A stretch of 64,000 nucleotides of DNA from a virus, in the IMG/VR virus record IMGVR_UViG_3300020220_000040, positions 1 through 64,000 of that record. One strand, 5' to 3'. The position numbers and the translations under genes are program-made. Positions 24,016 through 31,925 of this stretch are shown piece by piece. The number at the start of each line of letters is the position of its first letter. Position 1 is the stretch's first letter. The notes beneath the pieces were generated by a model. It made no database searches. It saw only the letters and a list, made by a program, of their open reading frames with translations, and was not told where the DNA came from.

Positions 24016-25356
24016 ATGCCGACCCATGAAGCCAAGTTCCCCAAGGGCGAGAAGATGACCGTGGATGAGGTCGCGGCGGTGGTCGGCGACTCGTTCAAGG
24101 AGATGAACGAGAACCCACCCGAGTCCGTGTTGGAGGTTCGGGAGGAGATGGAGGGCAAGGTCGCCTCGGGCCGCAAGCTCTCCTGGCCGGACGGAGATCC
24201 GACGGCTCCCTGGACTCCGTGGGGTCCGGCCCAGTACGGCACGGAGGTCACTCGAGGCGTCCGCAGCTACAGCACCGCCGGTCACGGTGGCATTGCGGTG
24301 GCACAGGGCGTGGCTCGCAAGATGCTCTCCCCGGCCGCCCTGAAGACCGCCCTGTTCCAGAACGGGTACTTCTGGTTCGAGGAGGACGTGGACGCCCAGA
24401 TCGTCCTCTACGAGCGGCCCGAGTGGCTGCGGGTGCTCAACCCGTCCTACTCGCACGACAAGGTCGTCCACAGCGTCGAGAACTCCTCGTACTTCAAGCG
24501 GTACATGGACATGAAGAACTCCGGTGTCCAGATGGCCCCGAAGGCGAAGGTGGGGGACCTGTTCACCGTGCTGAAGCCGATCCAATTCCAAGGGGGGACG
24601 AACATGAACCCCGGGGACAAGGTTCGCGTCGAGAAGCTGGGTGGGCAGAACATGGTCGTGTCGTTCGGCGGGCAGTTGTTCCGGCTGCCGGTCGCCTACT
24701 ACATGGCCGATGACGCCCGACTCGCCCTGGAAACGGGCAAGGTCGCTCGTCAGCGTCTCACCTGGAAGCTGGCGGCCGAGGACACCCAGGTCGTTCCCGA
24801 CTTCTCGAGCCGCGAAGCAGCCTCTGGGCTCTACGGGTTCAACAAGGCCACGGAGAACGCCTGTGAGTCCGCTTCGCGGAAGCTCGCGAAGGCGGCTCTT
24901 CGCATCGCCAAGGACGCCTTCGCCAAGGATGCCGAGGTGGTGCCCTTCCTCCAGGCTCATGTGAAGCGGGAGGGCTCTCGCTCGGCGAAGGTTCTTCTGG
25001 CGGCCATGAAGGAGATCGGCCCCAAGGTTGCCTCCGAGATGCGGGGCGGTCGTCCCAAGGAAGCCGGCGAGGCGGTGTACGGCCTGTACGGCTTCAAGGC
25101 TCGGACGGCGGACCTGGGACTCCAAGCCTGCACGGAGATCCGGGCGGCTGCGGGTCGCATCGCGGCCGACCTCCATCACCGCAAGGCCGACTCCTACGAG
25201 AAGATCACGGGGTTCCTGAAGCAGCACTCCCGCGAAGGCAAGTCCGCCTACGCGGGGATGCTCCTGTCCTGCTACCCCGACGCCGAGATGCGCCTGGCCT
25301 CGACCCGTTCGGCCGCCCCCTCCTCGGTGGGTGGCTGGCTCGAGTGGGAAGACTAG
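24016..25356 (+). CDS. Hypothetical protein with DUF7007-like domain (446 aa)
   Basis: ATG 24016, AGGAG six bases upstream. Residues ~50-150 carry the pattern WTPWGPAQYGTEV...YSTAGHGGIAV, which resembles DUF7007-type phage proteins. Further on are a beta-barrel-like stretch (GDLFTVLKPIQFQGG) and two helical repeats that both contain GLYGFxxxxxxxxxxAxxxxR (about residues 270-330 and 355-415). It follows the C39-domain gene directly and is probably co-expressed. A virion role is inferred from context. Confidence 0.7.
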   Translation: MPTHEAKFPKGEKMTVDEVAAVVGDSFKEMNENPPESVLEVREEMEGKVASGRKLSWPDGDPTAPWTPWGPAQYGTEVTRGVRSYSTAGHGGIAVAQGVARKMLSPAALKTALFQNGYFWFEEDVDAQIVLYERPEWLRVLNPSYSHDKVVHSVENSSYFKRYMDMKNSGVQMAPKAKVGDLFTVLKPIQFQGGTNMNPGDKVRVEKLGGQNMVVSFGGQLFRLPVAYYMADDARLALETGKVARQRLTWKLAAEDTQVVPDFSSREAASGLYGFNKATENACESASRKLAKAALRIAKDAFAKDAEVVPFLQAHVKREGSRSAKVLLAAMKEIGPKVASEMRGGRPKEAGEAVYGLYGFKARTADLGLQACTEIRAAAGRIAADLHHRKADSYEKITGFLKQHSREGKSAYAGMLLSCYPDAEMRLASTRSAAPSSVGGWLEWED

Positions 25357-25535
25357 GCTTCGGCCACGATGGGCAGCCGCCGGGTTGCCCATGCTTCGAG
25401 CACGTCCAAGGCGGGGAGCGTCCGGAAATACGCCTCGCCACGGACGGGACCGAGCATCGCCAGACACAAGTTGTGTGCCCAGGTGTAGGCGGCGTTGAAG
25501 TCGGACATCGTCATGCGGATGGCTTTGCGGGTCAT
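25353..25535 (-). CDS. Small hypothetical protein (60 aa)
   Basis: Its ATG at 25535 overlaps the stop of the upstream 158-aa gene (ATGA). The product (MTRKAIRMTMSDFNAAYTWA...) is helical with no recognised family. Its 3' end overlaps the convergent gene by 4 bases. Confidence 0.55.
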   Translation of the reverse strand: MTRKAIRMTMSDFNAAYTWAHNLCLAMLGPVRGEAYFRTLPALDVLEAWATRRLPIVAEA

Positions 25536-26008
25536 GTTCGCCTCTTTTGGGAGAACCCGACGCCTCCTGATCCAACATCCTGTTCCAAGCAGCGTAGCAC
25601 CAAGTCGCGGATAGGTAGGGGGAGAGTGAGGATGCGGGGGAGGGCTTCGGGGCGGGGTTGGATGAGGTGCTGCTCTTGGAAGAAGTCGCCGAAGTCCTCG
25701 CCGAGGGCCGCACGGAGGGCAGCCACGTCGGCGTTCTTCGCGAGACGGGTGATCGGCTCGGGGGCCGACACGGTAGCCACCGAGGTCGTGCCTTCCAGCA
25801 CGAGGGACGGTGAGCCCTTGAACTTGCCGGCGGCATCGGCACGCAAGGTGTCCTTCACGCGGTCGAGTGCCTTCTTGGTGCTCGACAGGATGGACTGAAG
25901 GGTCTGGCCCGCCTCCACCCGCTCGGACGTGCTTGCAGTGTCGATCCCCCGCGTCAGGTCGCGGAGGATGCGCTCGATGTCGGAGAGTCCGCGATCAAAG
26001 TGGCTCAC
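25532..26008 (-). CDS. Hypothetical helical protein (158 aa)
   Basis: GTG 26008 overlaps the TGA of the upstream gene (GTGA), which fixes the start. Residues 1-60 form a likely coiled coil (SDIERILRDLTRGIDTA). The C-terminal part is mixed. No family was recognised. Third gene of a leftward operon headed by a Cys-rich winged-helix protein. Confidence 0.65.
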   Translation of the reverse strand: MSHFDRGLSDIERILRDLTRGIDTASTSERVEAGQTLQSILSSTKKALDRVKDTLRADAAGKFKGSPSLVLEGTTSVATVSAPEPITRLAKNADVAALRAALGEDFGDFFQEQHLIQPRPEALPRILTLPLPIRDLVLRCLEQDVGSGGVGFSQKRRT

Positions 26009-26901
26009 GTACACGTCTCGTGTCGAAGGCCCTTGCTGGGCACATGGATGGCGGCCTGGCCCTTGGGGATGGTGCCCTTGCACAAGTAGCACCTGGACTC
26101 GACCGTGGCGTTGATCTTCGTCCCCCGGTGCGGGTCCAGGGGCGGCTCGGCCTTGGCCTGGGTCGGGGAACTCTTCCCCGTCAGTTCGTTGAGGATGTCA
26201 TCCAGGTCTTCGTCCTTGACCTGCGTGCGAGACGTGTCGGACACCGTGGAAGCCGTGGAAGCCGCCTTGTTGGCTCGGAGGGCATCCGCTTCGTCCCGCT
26301 TGCGGAGACCTTCCCCGATCTTCGCGATCCGCATGATCTGGTGGGAGACGCACGATCCGGAGATCGGGCACGCCGAGCACACCGCCGAGGAGGCATCGTA
26401 GCCCCCGAAGCAGGGAGTCTTGCCGATGGCCAGCGACCGGATGTAGGTGTCGCTCGCGTAGGTGTCGCTCGGGATGGTCGGATACAGGCAGTGGCCCGCC
26501 GTGTCGTCGGCCCACTGGGACACCGGCTCGGGGTCCGGCTCGGTCGGGATGGGTTCCTCCTCCGACACCAAGTCGGAGAGAACGTCGTCCTCGGCCGGAG
26601 ACACCTCGGCCTGGATGTTCCCGCCCGTCAGGGCACGGATGGCCTGCTCGCCCTCGGGCGTGATGGTCCACTTCCCGCGAACGTCGCCCTCCGAGAGGAG
26701 GCCGTCCTTGCGGAGAACCTGGGTGGCGAGCCACCGGGCGTTGTTCGCTCCCCGCTCCCGCTCGACGGGATCGGTCACGCCCATGTTGTCCAGCATCCGC
26801 TGGATGACCTCGCTCCCCTTGACGACGGTTCCCGCTGGGAGGCCGCCAAGGGTGCGAAGCAGGGGTTCACGGACGGTGTTGGGGGTCAGTGTTCGGGTCA
26901 T
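26005..26901 (-). CDS. Winged-helix protein with two Cys clusters
   Basis: 298 residues from ATG 26901. GGAG lies 6 bases upstream, and an upstream ATG at 26913 would sit almost at the predicted transcript start. The N-terminal ~95 residues form a winged helix (LRKDGLLSEGDVRGKWTITP) like the ones in the sigma-like gene upstream. A central cluster has four Cys (C near HCLYP, CFGG, then CSACPISGSC), which could hold an Fe-S cluster or zinc. The C-terminal finger is CYLCKGTIPKGQAAI...RHETC. This suggests a redox- or metal-responsive transcription factor (inference). It has its own TTCAGG/GCGTAT promoter-like element. Confidence 0.7.
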   Translation of the reverse strand: MTRTLTPNTVREPLLRTLGGLPAGTVVKGSEVIQRMLDNMGVTDPVERERGANNARWLATQVLRKDGLLSEGDVRGKWTITPEGEQAIRALTGGNIQAEVSPAEDDVLSDLVSEEEPIPTEPDPEPVSQWADDTAGHCLYPTIPSDTYASDTYIRSLAIGKTPCFGGYDASSAVCSACPISGSCVSHQIMRIAKIGEGLRKRDEADALRANKAASTASTVSDTSRTQVKDEDLDDILNELTGKSSPTQAKAEPPLDPHRGTKINATVESRCYLCKGTIPKGQAAIHVPSKGLRHETCT

Positions 26902-26918
26902 GCGGTGCTCCATCTGGT

Positions 26919-26943
26919 ATACGCGGCAGCCCCGAAACCTGAA
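26919..26943 (-). promoter_or_regulatory. Phage promoter-like element
   Basis: Minus strand: TTCAGG at 26943-26938, 13-bp spacer, GCGTAT at 26924-26919, 18 bases before the ATG at 26901. It abuts the end of the sigma-like gene. Confidence 0.6.
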
Positions 26944-26944
26944 C

Positions 26945-28381
26945 CTACCCCATCGCATTCAGGTTGAGTTCGATGCCGAAACGCTCCCCGTTGTCGAGGG
27001 CGGCCTCCCCGGAGGGCGTGACCATGAACCCACCATCGCCGACACGACGGAGACGACCCGCACTCACCAGGGCGTCCATGACCGACGTGTCGATCCCTTC
27101 GACGAAGCTCGGGTCGAACGGGGACACGGCCGAGGTGTCGCCGCCCGCATCCTCCACCTGCTTCTCCCAGGCATCCCGGGCCTTCTCGATCAGGCCCGCG
27201 TGGATGTCATCGAGGGTCGAGCACGGCTCCTCGCGAAGGTACTCCAACGCCTGCACCGCGTTGGCGGAGAACACCGTGGCCCGCTGAACAGCGGCACGGA
27301 GATCGGCCACGAGAGCCGCCGCCCGGTTGCGGGAGACACCCTCGGCCGCACCGATGTCCGCGAACCCCATGTCGTCGAGGGTCATCTGGTGGATGCGGAG
27401 GAACCGCTCCTTGGCTCCCGCCTTCTCGCGACGGATGGCGGCCTCGGTCAGGGCGATGCCCCGCTGTGCGGTGAGGCGGTGGATGATGTCGTCTTCCAGG
27501 TTGCCGCCCACCACGTCGAGGAGAGCCGCACTGGACCCCGAGCCCGAGACGTGAACGTCGTCCCGACCGTCTGCGTCCACCCCGAGGAACACACCCTGCG
27601 TTTCGGCGGGGAGGTTCGCTTCCTCGGTGATGCCGAGCCGGAGTTCCTTCTCGGTCCGTGCGCCCTTGAAGGAGCGGGTGAGAGCATCGCGCCCCTCGTC
27701 CCGGAACTGCGAGAGGGCCGACTTGTAGCACCACGAGCGGATGTTCGACGGGCTCGGCTGGTTGCCCGCCGCGATCCGGGCACGGAGCCCGTTGCGGTTG
27801 ATCAGGTTGAGCAGGTAGCCGTTCACGAGGTCGTGAAGCTCGTTGAAGTGAGCCGACCGAGCACAGGCGTACTGCAGGTGCGTGACGAGCTTCTGGAAGT
27901 AGGGCTGGTCGATGACGCGATCGACCCAAAACGCCGTGACGTTCTGGCGTTCGCACCAGTCCCGAGCCTCCACCGAGGCCGCGATGCCCGTCGGAGTCAA
28001 CGACCACGAACCCGACGCCACTTCCCGCACCAACCCCTCGTCCCGCAACATCCCGAGCCAACGCTCCGTGAGGTACGTCTCACGAGCGATGTCGCACGCC
28101 TCGAAGAACTCGGCGATCCCGTCGGGTTTCGAGAGGAACTTCCGCGAGGTGCTCGCCTTGGTCCCGAGCTTCGCGCTCTCGTCCCAGAAGGACTGGAGGT
28201 CCAGCCAGCCCGAAGGCGAAACCCCGTCCGGGCGGGCTTGAAGCCGATCCTCGAGTCGGGTGACCGAAGAAGCGATCTGGTCGGCGGTGACCGAGTTCGT
28301 TCCGCGATAGAGGGTGCGCTCTCCGACGACATGCAGGGTCGCCGTGTGCCACCCCCTCAGAACGAGGGAGTCGTGGGTCAT
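26945..28381 (-). CDS. Divergent sigma-70-like protein with winged helices
   Basis: 478 residues, GGAG upstream of ATG 28381. A winged helix lies at about 105-135 (LSLTPTG-type turn). Residues ~178-240 resemble sigma region 2: ELHDLVNGYLLNLINRN, then IRSWCYKSALSQFRDEGRDA. Residues ~330-365 resemble region 4: MGFADIGAAEGVSRNRAAAL. A second winged helix closes the protein (~435-470). The likely role is directing host RNA polymerase to phage promoters. The match is by pattern only, and the protein is larger than ECF sigma factors. It is transcribed from the element at 28607-28632 through a ~220-base leader. Confidence 0.6.
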   Translation of the reverse strand: MTHDSLVLRGWHTATLHVVGERTLYRGTNSVTADQIASSVTRLEDRLQARPDGVSPSGWLDLQSFWDESAKLGTKASTSRKFLSKPDGIAEFFEACDIARETYLTERWLGMLRDEGLVREVASGSWSLTPTGIAASVEARDWCERQNVTAFWVDRVIDQPYFQKLVTHLQYACARSAHFNELHDLVNGYLLNLINRNGLRARIAAGNQPSPSNIRSWCYKSALSQFRDEGRDALTRSFKGARTEKELRLGITEEANLPAETQGVFLGVDADGRDDVHVSGSGSSAALLDVVGGNLEDDIIHRLTAQRGIALTEAAIRREKAGAKERFLRIHQMTLDDMGFADIGAAEGVSRNRAAALVADLRAAVQRATVFSANAVQALEYLREEPCSTLDDIHAGLIEKARDAWEKQVEDAGGDTSAVSPFDPSFVEGIDTSVMDALVSAGRLRRVGDGGFMVTPSGEAALDNGERFGIELNLNAMG

Positions 28382-28697
28382 GGGGTTCTCCGGGTAGCCT
28401 TCCGCCCCCAGAGGGGAGGTTGGCGCGGGGTCAGGGGGTCAGGGAGGTTGACCACGACATAGACAGGGTAGAGGTCGGGGGCGTGGTCGAATGGAGGATA
28501 AGAAGGGCACTTCCGCCTGTCAACTAGGGTTCACGAAAGTTCTCGTGAGCCACGTTTGAGCGTGAACTTTCGGGTTCACGGAAGCCCCAACGGCCTCGTG
28601 CCCTCACTACGCTGGAGGGCGCGCAACCTGAACCCGACGGTCGATAGTCCGTCTATCTCCCGGATCTGGTAGCCAAAGCTCTCGGGAGATCGACCTC
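28382..28697 (+). other. Divergent intergenic control region with inverted repeats
   Basis: No gene is visible in these 316 bases between two outward-facing sigma-like genes. It contains one leftward promoter-like element (28607-28632). The leftward leader holds a pair of related arms, CGAAAGTTC near 28528-28536 and GAACTTTCG near 28564-28572, each flanked by GTTCACG. On the right, two hexamers around 28650 (GATAGTCCGTCTATC) form a small palindrome. It could be a regulatory leader, an operator cluster or a replication start; the sequence does not decide. Confidence 0.5.
28607..28632 (-). promoter_or_regulatory. Phage promoter-like element with long leader
   Basis: Minus strand: TTCAGG at 28632-28627, 14-bp spacer, GCGTAG at 28612-28607. 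It points at the sigma-like gene starting at 28381. Confidence 0.55.
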
Positions 28698-29603
28698 ATG
28701 AACCGCACCCTGTTGGCCAGCCTCACCGTCAAGGTGGCCGAGAAGTCGATGGACATGCTGATCCGAGCGACCATCCTCGAAGGGGTTGCCGGAGTCCCCC
28801 GTGGGACGTGGATCGGCCGAGGCGACATGGGCGGCATCACCCGGGCGTTCGAGAAGGCCCAGGAAACGCTCCCGGGGATGGACCTCCGCTGGGTTTCCCG
28901 AGGCGAAGTCGGTCTGCACCGTCTCCTCGAGGCCACCGTCGGGTCGCTGTTGCGGAAGTGGCCCGACGCGGTGGACGACGTGGTCATGCAGATCATGTCC
29001 AGCTTCGGAACGAAGTCGGCCGAGAGCGGGAACCTCTACAAGATCGGCCGGCTCATCTCCGACGAAGTTCGGTCGGGTTCCGATGTCAAGCATGCCGCGG
29101 GCATGCTCCGGGTGCTCGCGAAGTCGCGGGCGATGGACTACCTCCGCCAGCGGAAGACCCGCCCCGAGGAATCGCTCTCCATGGAGACCGAGGACGGCGG
29201 GACGCGGGAGTTGGACATCGCCAACGAGGTGAACTCGGACAAGCTCCTCGACATCCTGCTCGACCCTCGGAACGGTGCGATCCGCGACCACTACATCAAC
29301 ACCGCCGAGACGCTCTTCCGGGGTCGTCGCCAGCGGGAGGACGGCTCCCCCAAGCCCATCGACATCGTGCGGTACTGGCTGGAGCACCCCGAGAAGAAGA
29401 ACGTCGAGATCAGCAGGGACTTCGGCTTCTCGGTCTCCCACGGAGCGGCCACCTACGTCGGCGGCATCCTCAAGGACGCCCAGAAGGCGTTCCTCCAGGC
29501 GGTCGAGAACAACCCCAAGATTCGGGGTGACGTGGAGATGGCCATGGAACTGGCCGGGCTCGGCTACGGCATCCGGGCTGCCAAGAAGAAGCAGGCCCAG
29601 TAG
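28698..29603 (+). CDS. Sigma-70/ECF-like protein
   Basis: 301 residues from ATG 28698. Residues ~74-158 follow sigma region 2: HRLLEATVGSLLRKWPDAVDD, then LRVLAKSRAMDYLRQRKTRP, the classic amphipathic -10 recognition helix. An acidic linker follows (ESLSMETEDGG). Residues ~230-275 resemble region 4 with an HTH (VEISRDFGFSVSHGAATYV). This is the more typical of the two sigma-like proteins that flank the divergent region. Its likely job is phage promoter selection by host RNA polymerase. Confidence 0.65.
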   Translation: MNRTLLASLTVKVAEKSMDMLIRATILEGVAGVPRGTWIGRGDMGGITRAFEKAQETLPGMDLRWVSRGEVGLHRLLEATVGSLLRKWPDAVDDVVMQIMSSFGTKSAESGNLYKIGRLISDEVRSGSDVKHAAGMLRVLAKSRAMDYLRQRKTRPEESLSMETEDGGTRELDIANEVNSDKLLDILLDPRNGAIRDHYINTAETLFRGRRQREDGSPKPIDIVRYWLEHPEKKNVEISRDFGFSVSHGAATYVGGILKDAQKAFLQAVENNPKIRGDVEMAMELAGLGYGIRAAKKKQAQ

Positions 29604-29604
29604 G

Positions 29605-29630
29605 TTCAGGTCCGCACCTCCCCCGCGTAC
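29605..29630 (+). promoter_or_regulatory. Phage promoter-like element
   Basis: TTCAGG at 29605-29610, 14-bp spacer, GCGTAC at 29625-29630, followed by GGGGAGGAGG before the P-loop kinase gene. Confidence 0.6.
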
Positions 29631-29647
29631 CAGGGGAGGAGGTGCTG

Positions 29648-30106
29648 GTGATCTTGTCCCCCGACCACTTCTTGATCGATGCTGACGGGATCTACTCGTG
29701 GTCCCCGTCACAGGCTGCGGCTGCGTGGGCCGCCACCGAGCGTCGGGTCAAGGAGTTCCTGGCGGACCCGAGGTACACGAAGCTCGTGCTCCTCGTAGGG
29801 GTTCCGGGAGCGGGGAAGTCCACCTGGCTTCAGCAGAACCAGGACCCGTACACCATCTACGTGGACGCCACGTTCACCCTCCAGAGGGCTCGTCAGCCGT
29901 TCCTCCTGGCGGCTCAGCAAGTGAGCAAGCAGGTGGAAGCTGTCCTCCTCGACACCTCCTTCGAGGAGTGCTGTCGGAGGAACGACCTCCGTTCGGACGA
30001 CAGGAGGGTCCCGCTCGAGAAGCTGATCCGGTTCCGCGATCAGCTTCTCTCGGAATCTCCGACCTTGGAGGAGGGGTTTACCAGGGTGGTTCGAGTTGGT
30101 CCTTGA
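29648..30106 (+). CDS. Polynucleotide kinase-like P-loop protein
   Basis: 152 residues from GTG 29648; AGGAGG is spaced better for it than for the GTG at 29642. P-loop GVPGAGKST follows KLVLLV. Later VEAVLLDTSFEECCRRN and LRSDDRRVP match the lid and substrate region of T4 Pnk/AAA_33-type kinases, though there is no phosphatase domain. It could act on RNA or DNA 5' ends or on a small molecule. With KptA present, an RNA-repair link is possible. Confidence 0.75.
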   Translation: MILSPDHFLIDADGIYSWSPSQAAAAWAATERRVKEFLADPRYTKLVLLVGVPGAGKSTWLQQNQDPYTIYVDATFTLQRARQPFLLAAQQVSKQVEAVLLDTSFEECCRRNDLRSDDRRVPLEKLIRFRDQLLSESPTLEEGFTRVVRVGP

Positions 30107-30453
30107 CCCCAAGGTTGAGGGGCCGTTAGCTTCCCGAAGTCGATCCTCTCCCCCTCTCGGGGAGGAGACGTTCTCGGATTCAGGTAGCCCACCTCCTGAC
30201 CCTCCCTCGGACTCAGGAAAATGCGACCTGGAGGTCGAGATCGGGGAAACCCGACAGGCAAGGAACTCCTGCGGATCGATCTCCCGAGTCTCGGGAACCC
30301 AACTGGAACTTACAAGGATTCACCTAACCTTTCGCAAGTAGGGTGCTTGAAGCCAGTCTGAACACTCAGGTAGGGCTTCTCGACCAGTTCTCTCGAACCC
30401 GTCCCCTTCTCTCCCGACCCCAGGGAGGTTGGAACAAGAGAGTAGGGACTTAG
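30107..30453 (+). other. Low-coding region of unusual composition
   Basis: No convincing gene. The sequence is rich in short C/T and G/A runs and in small hairpins: CTCCCC/GGGGAG near 30145-30165 and CCCGAG/CTCGGG near 30285-30297. The phrase CAGGTAG occurs near 30181 and 30368. Codon statistics differ from the neighbouring genes on every frame. A non-coding RNA or regulatory region is possible. Confidence 0.4.
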
Positions 30454-30639
30454 ATGGATGTAGAGGGAGACCGAAGGTCGACCGATTTTGAAGTCGTCGT
30501 AGTCAAACGAAACCTCCTGCTACCTCCACCTGAATCCATCCGACGAGAATCCCAAGTAGTCGTCCCAGAGAGAGAACGAGTCCTCCAAGAGCTACGGTGT
30601 TCAGTCTATCCACCTCCTCGAGCAAGGAAGGTGGAGTAG
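30454..30639 (+). CDS. Possible small protein (61 aa)
   Basis: ATG 30454 to TAG 30639, and the stop overlaps the GTG of the next frame (TAGTG), the only strong sign it is real. The product is charged (MDVEGDRRSTDFEVVVVKRN...). The ribosome-binding site is weak and codon use is atypical. Confidence 0.35.
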   Translation: MDVEGDRRSTDFEVVVVKRNLLLPPPESIRRESQVVVPERERVLQELRCSVYPPPRARKVE

Positions 30640-31031
30640 TGTCCTACGGAAACCTGATCCCGAGGATCCTCTCGCCTGTTGAGGCTGAGACGGAACTCGC
30701 TGTTCCCTGCTGGTTGATCCTGGCTGGGGTGGCTCAACCCGTCTTCCCGAACCGAGATCGATCGACCCCGAGTCCTGTGGTCTTGATCTCGAGGGTGCGG
30801 TCACGTCTCCCCTCGAACTTCGACCTCCCTCTGACGGGGCTTCCCTACCCTGTGGACTGGAGGCAGTGGAGAACGGCTGTGGTTCCTGTTCTGGAGGACC
30901 CGATGTGGGATCCTCGGAACCCTGTGACCGCAGTTTCGATCACCACCGGGTCCTCTCAAGAGATCCTCGCGCTGCTGGGTAGAGCCCTGAATGCCTCGTT
31001 CGTAGCGGCTGGTTGGGGACCTCAACCTTAG
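30639..31031 (+). CDS. Hypothetical protein (130 aa) in odd-composition region
   Basis: GTG 30639 overlaps the previous stop and is preceded by GGTGGAG. The product begins MSYGNLIPRILSPVEAETEL and contains a hydrophobic stretch AVPCWLILAGVAQPVF, then Pro/Trp-rich segments. No family was recognised. Codon use (frequent CCT, TCC, CTG, GGA) is unlike the nearby replication genes, which suggests recent acquisition or weak selection. Its TAG forms part of an AACCTTAG octamer. Confidence 0.5.
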   Translation: MSYGNLIPRILSPVEAETELAVPCWLILAGVAQPVFPNRDRSTPSPVVLISRVRSRLPSNFDLPLTGLPYPVDWRQWRTAVVPVLEDPMWDPRNPVTAVSITTGSSQEILALLGRALNASFVAAGWGPQP

Positions 31032-31055
31032 GGGGTTCGTCTCCCTGTTGAGACG

Positions 31056-31063
31056 AGTAGGGT
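31056..31063 (+). promoter_or_regulatory. AGTAGGGT motif upstream of zinc-ribbon gene
   Basis: AGTAGGGT lies 15 bases before ATG 31079 and belongs to the GGTAGGGT group. Confidence 0.35.
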
Positions 31064-31078
31064 AAGGACGGAGACAAC

Positions 31079-31282
31079 ATGTCGGACAAGCCCCCTAAGA
31101 CTGCGCCTGTTCCGCCTCCTCCTCCACCTCCCAAGCGGGTTGTCTGGTTCGCGTGCCGAGCCACCCCGAAGTGTGAGGGGAAGGAGGCCACCATCGTCCG
31201 CCAGTTCGGGAGACCCGGACAGGGAAGCTCAACCCACTACCGCTGCAACACTTGTAAGGGGACCTGGGTTGTCCAGCAGTAA
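31079..31282 (+). CDS. Small zinc-ribbon protein (67 aa)
   Basis: ATG 31079 with GGAG 6-7 bases upstream. A proline run (seven Pro) near the start is followed by a zinc-ribbon-like pattern C-x5-C and C-x2-C (FACRATPKC ... YRCNTCKG). Such small ribbons in phages often bind nucleic acid or RNA polymerase. It overlaps the start of the delta'-like gene. Confidence 0.7.
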   Translation: MSDKPPKTAPVPPPPPPPKRVVWFACRATPKCEGKEATIVRQFGRPGQGSSTHYRCNTCKGTWVVQQ

Positions 31283-31925
31283 GTCAGTTCCCTGTTACCT
31301 TTTCCACGGCCCGACCGCACAGGGAAAGGCTGCGTTTGCTGCGAGCGAGTGGGGAACGGTTCTCGGGTCGTTCGGAGATCCGAGGAACGGGCTCAACACG
31401 GAGACGGTTCGTGAGGCCGCCGAGATGCTGTCGGCTCCTGCGGTGGGGGATCGACCTGGGGCTGTTGTCGTAGGTCCCGTGGACATCCTGACCCACGGGG
31501 GAGCGATCGACTCGCTCCTCAAGGTCATCGAGGAGGCGCACCCGAGGCTGCCTCGTCCGTTCCTGTGGGCGTGGGACGGGGGAGCGGTTCGAGCGACCAT
31601 CCGTTCTCGGTGCCTGCTGGAGTGGTGTCCGGGCCAGGTGGTCCTGGACCGGAAGATGATCGAGGCCGCCAAGCTGGTGGTGGACTCCTCGCTGTCCGGT
31701 TCGACGGCGGGAGTGCTGGACTCGATGGCCGACCTGAAGAAGCAGGGCCAGGAGGCGAAGCGGGACTGGTCGTCTACGGCGGACGACTTCCTGGTGGCGG
31801 TGGCTCAAGTTCTGGCGGGACGGACGGGTCACACGCACCTGAAGCTGTGGTCGAAGGTGCGCCCGCTGATGGAGTCGTACTCGTCCCCGACCTACGGGGA
31901 GATTGTCGTGGGGTTCCTCCCATGA
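31269..31925 (+). CDS. Clamp-loader delta'-like subunit (HolB-like)
   Basis: 218 residues if TTG 31269 is used (AAGGGG seven bases upstream); no better start exists before the conserved CYLFHGPTAQGK. That segment is a reduced P-loop. The sequence then follows clamp-loader delta' order: VVVGPVDILTHGGAIDSLLKVIEEAHP (partner-helix region) and GAVRATIRSRCLLEW, the TIRSRC motif. The C-terminal collar is short. It is directly coupled to a delta-like gene, supporting the call. Confidence 0.7.
   Translation: MSSSKSVPCYLFHGPTAQGKAAFAASEWGTVLGSFGDPRNGLNTETVREAAEMLSAPAVGDRPGAVVVGPVDILTHGGAIDSLLKVIEEAHPRLPRPFLWAWDGGAVRATIRSRCLLEWCPGQVVLDRKMIEAAKLVVDSSLSGSTAGVLDSMADLKKQGQEAKRDWSSTADDFLVAVAQVLAGRTGHTHLKLWSKVRPLMESYSSPTYGEIVVGFLP

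Noticed and set aside
30096-30341. An 81-codon plus-strand frame after the P-loop kinase
   Set aside because: It starts inside the preceding gene, has no ribosome-binding site and a low-complexity product; left as non-coding.
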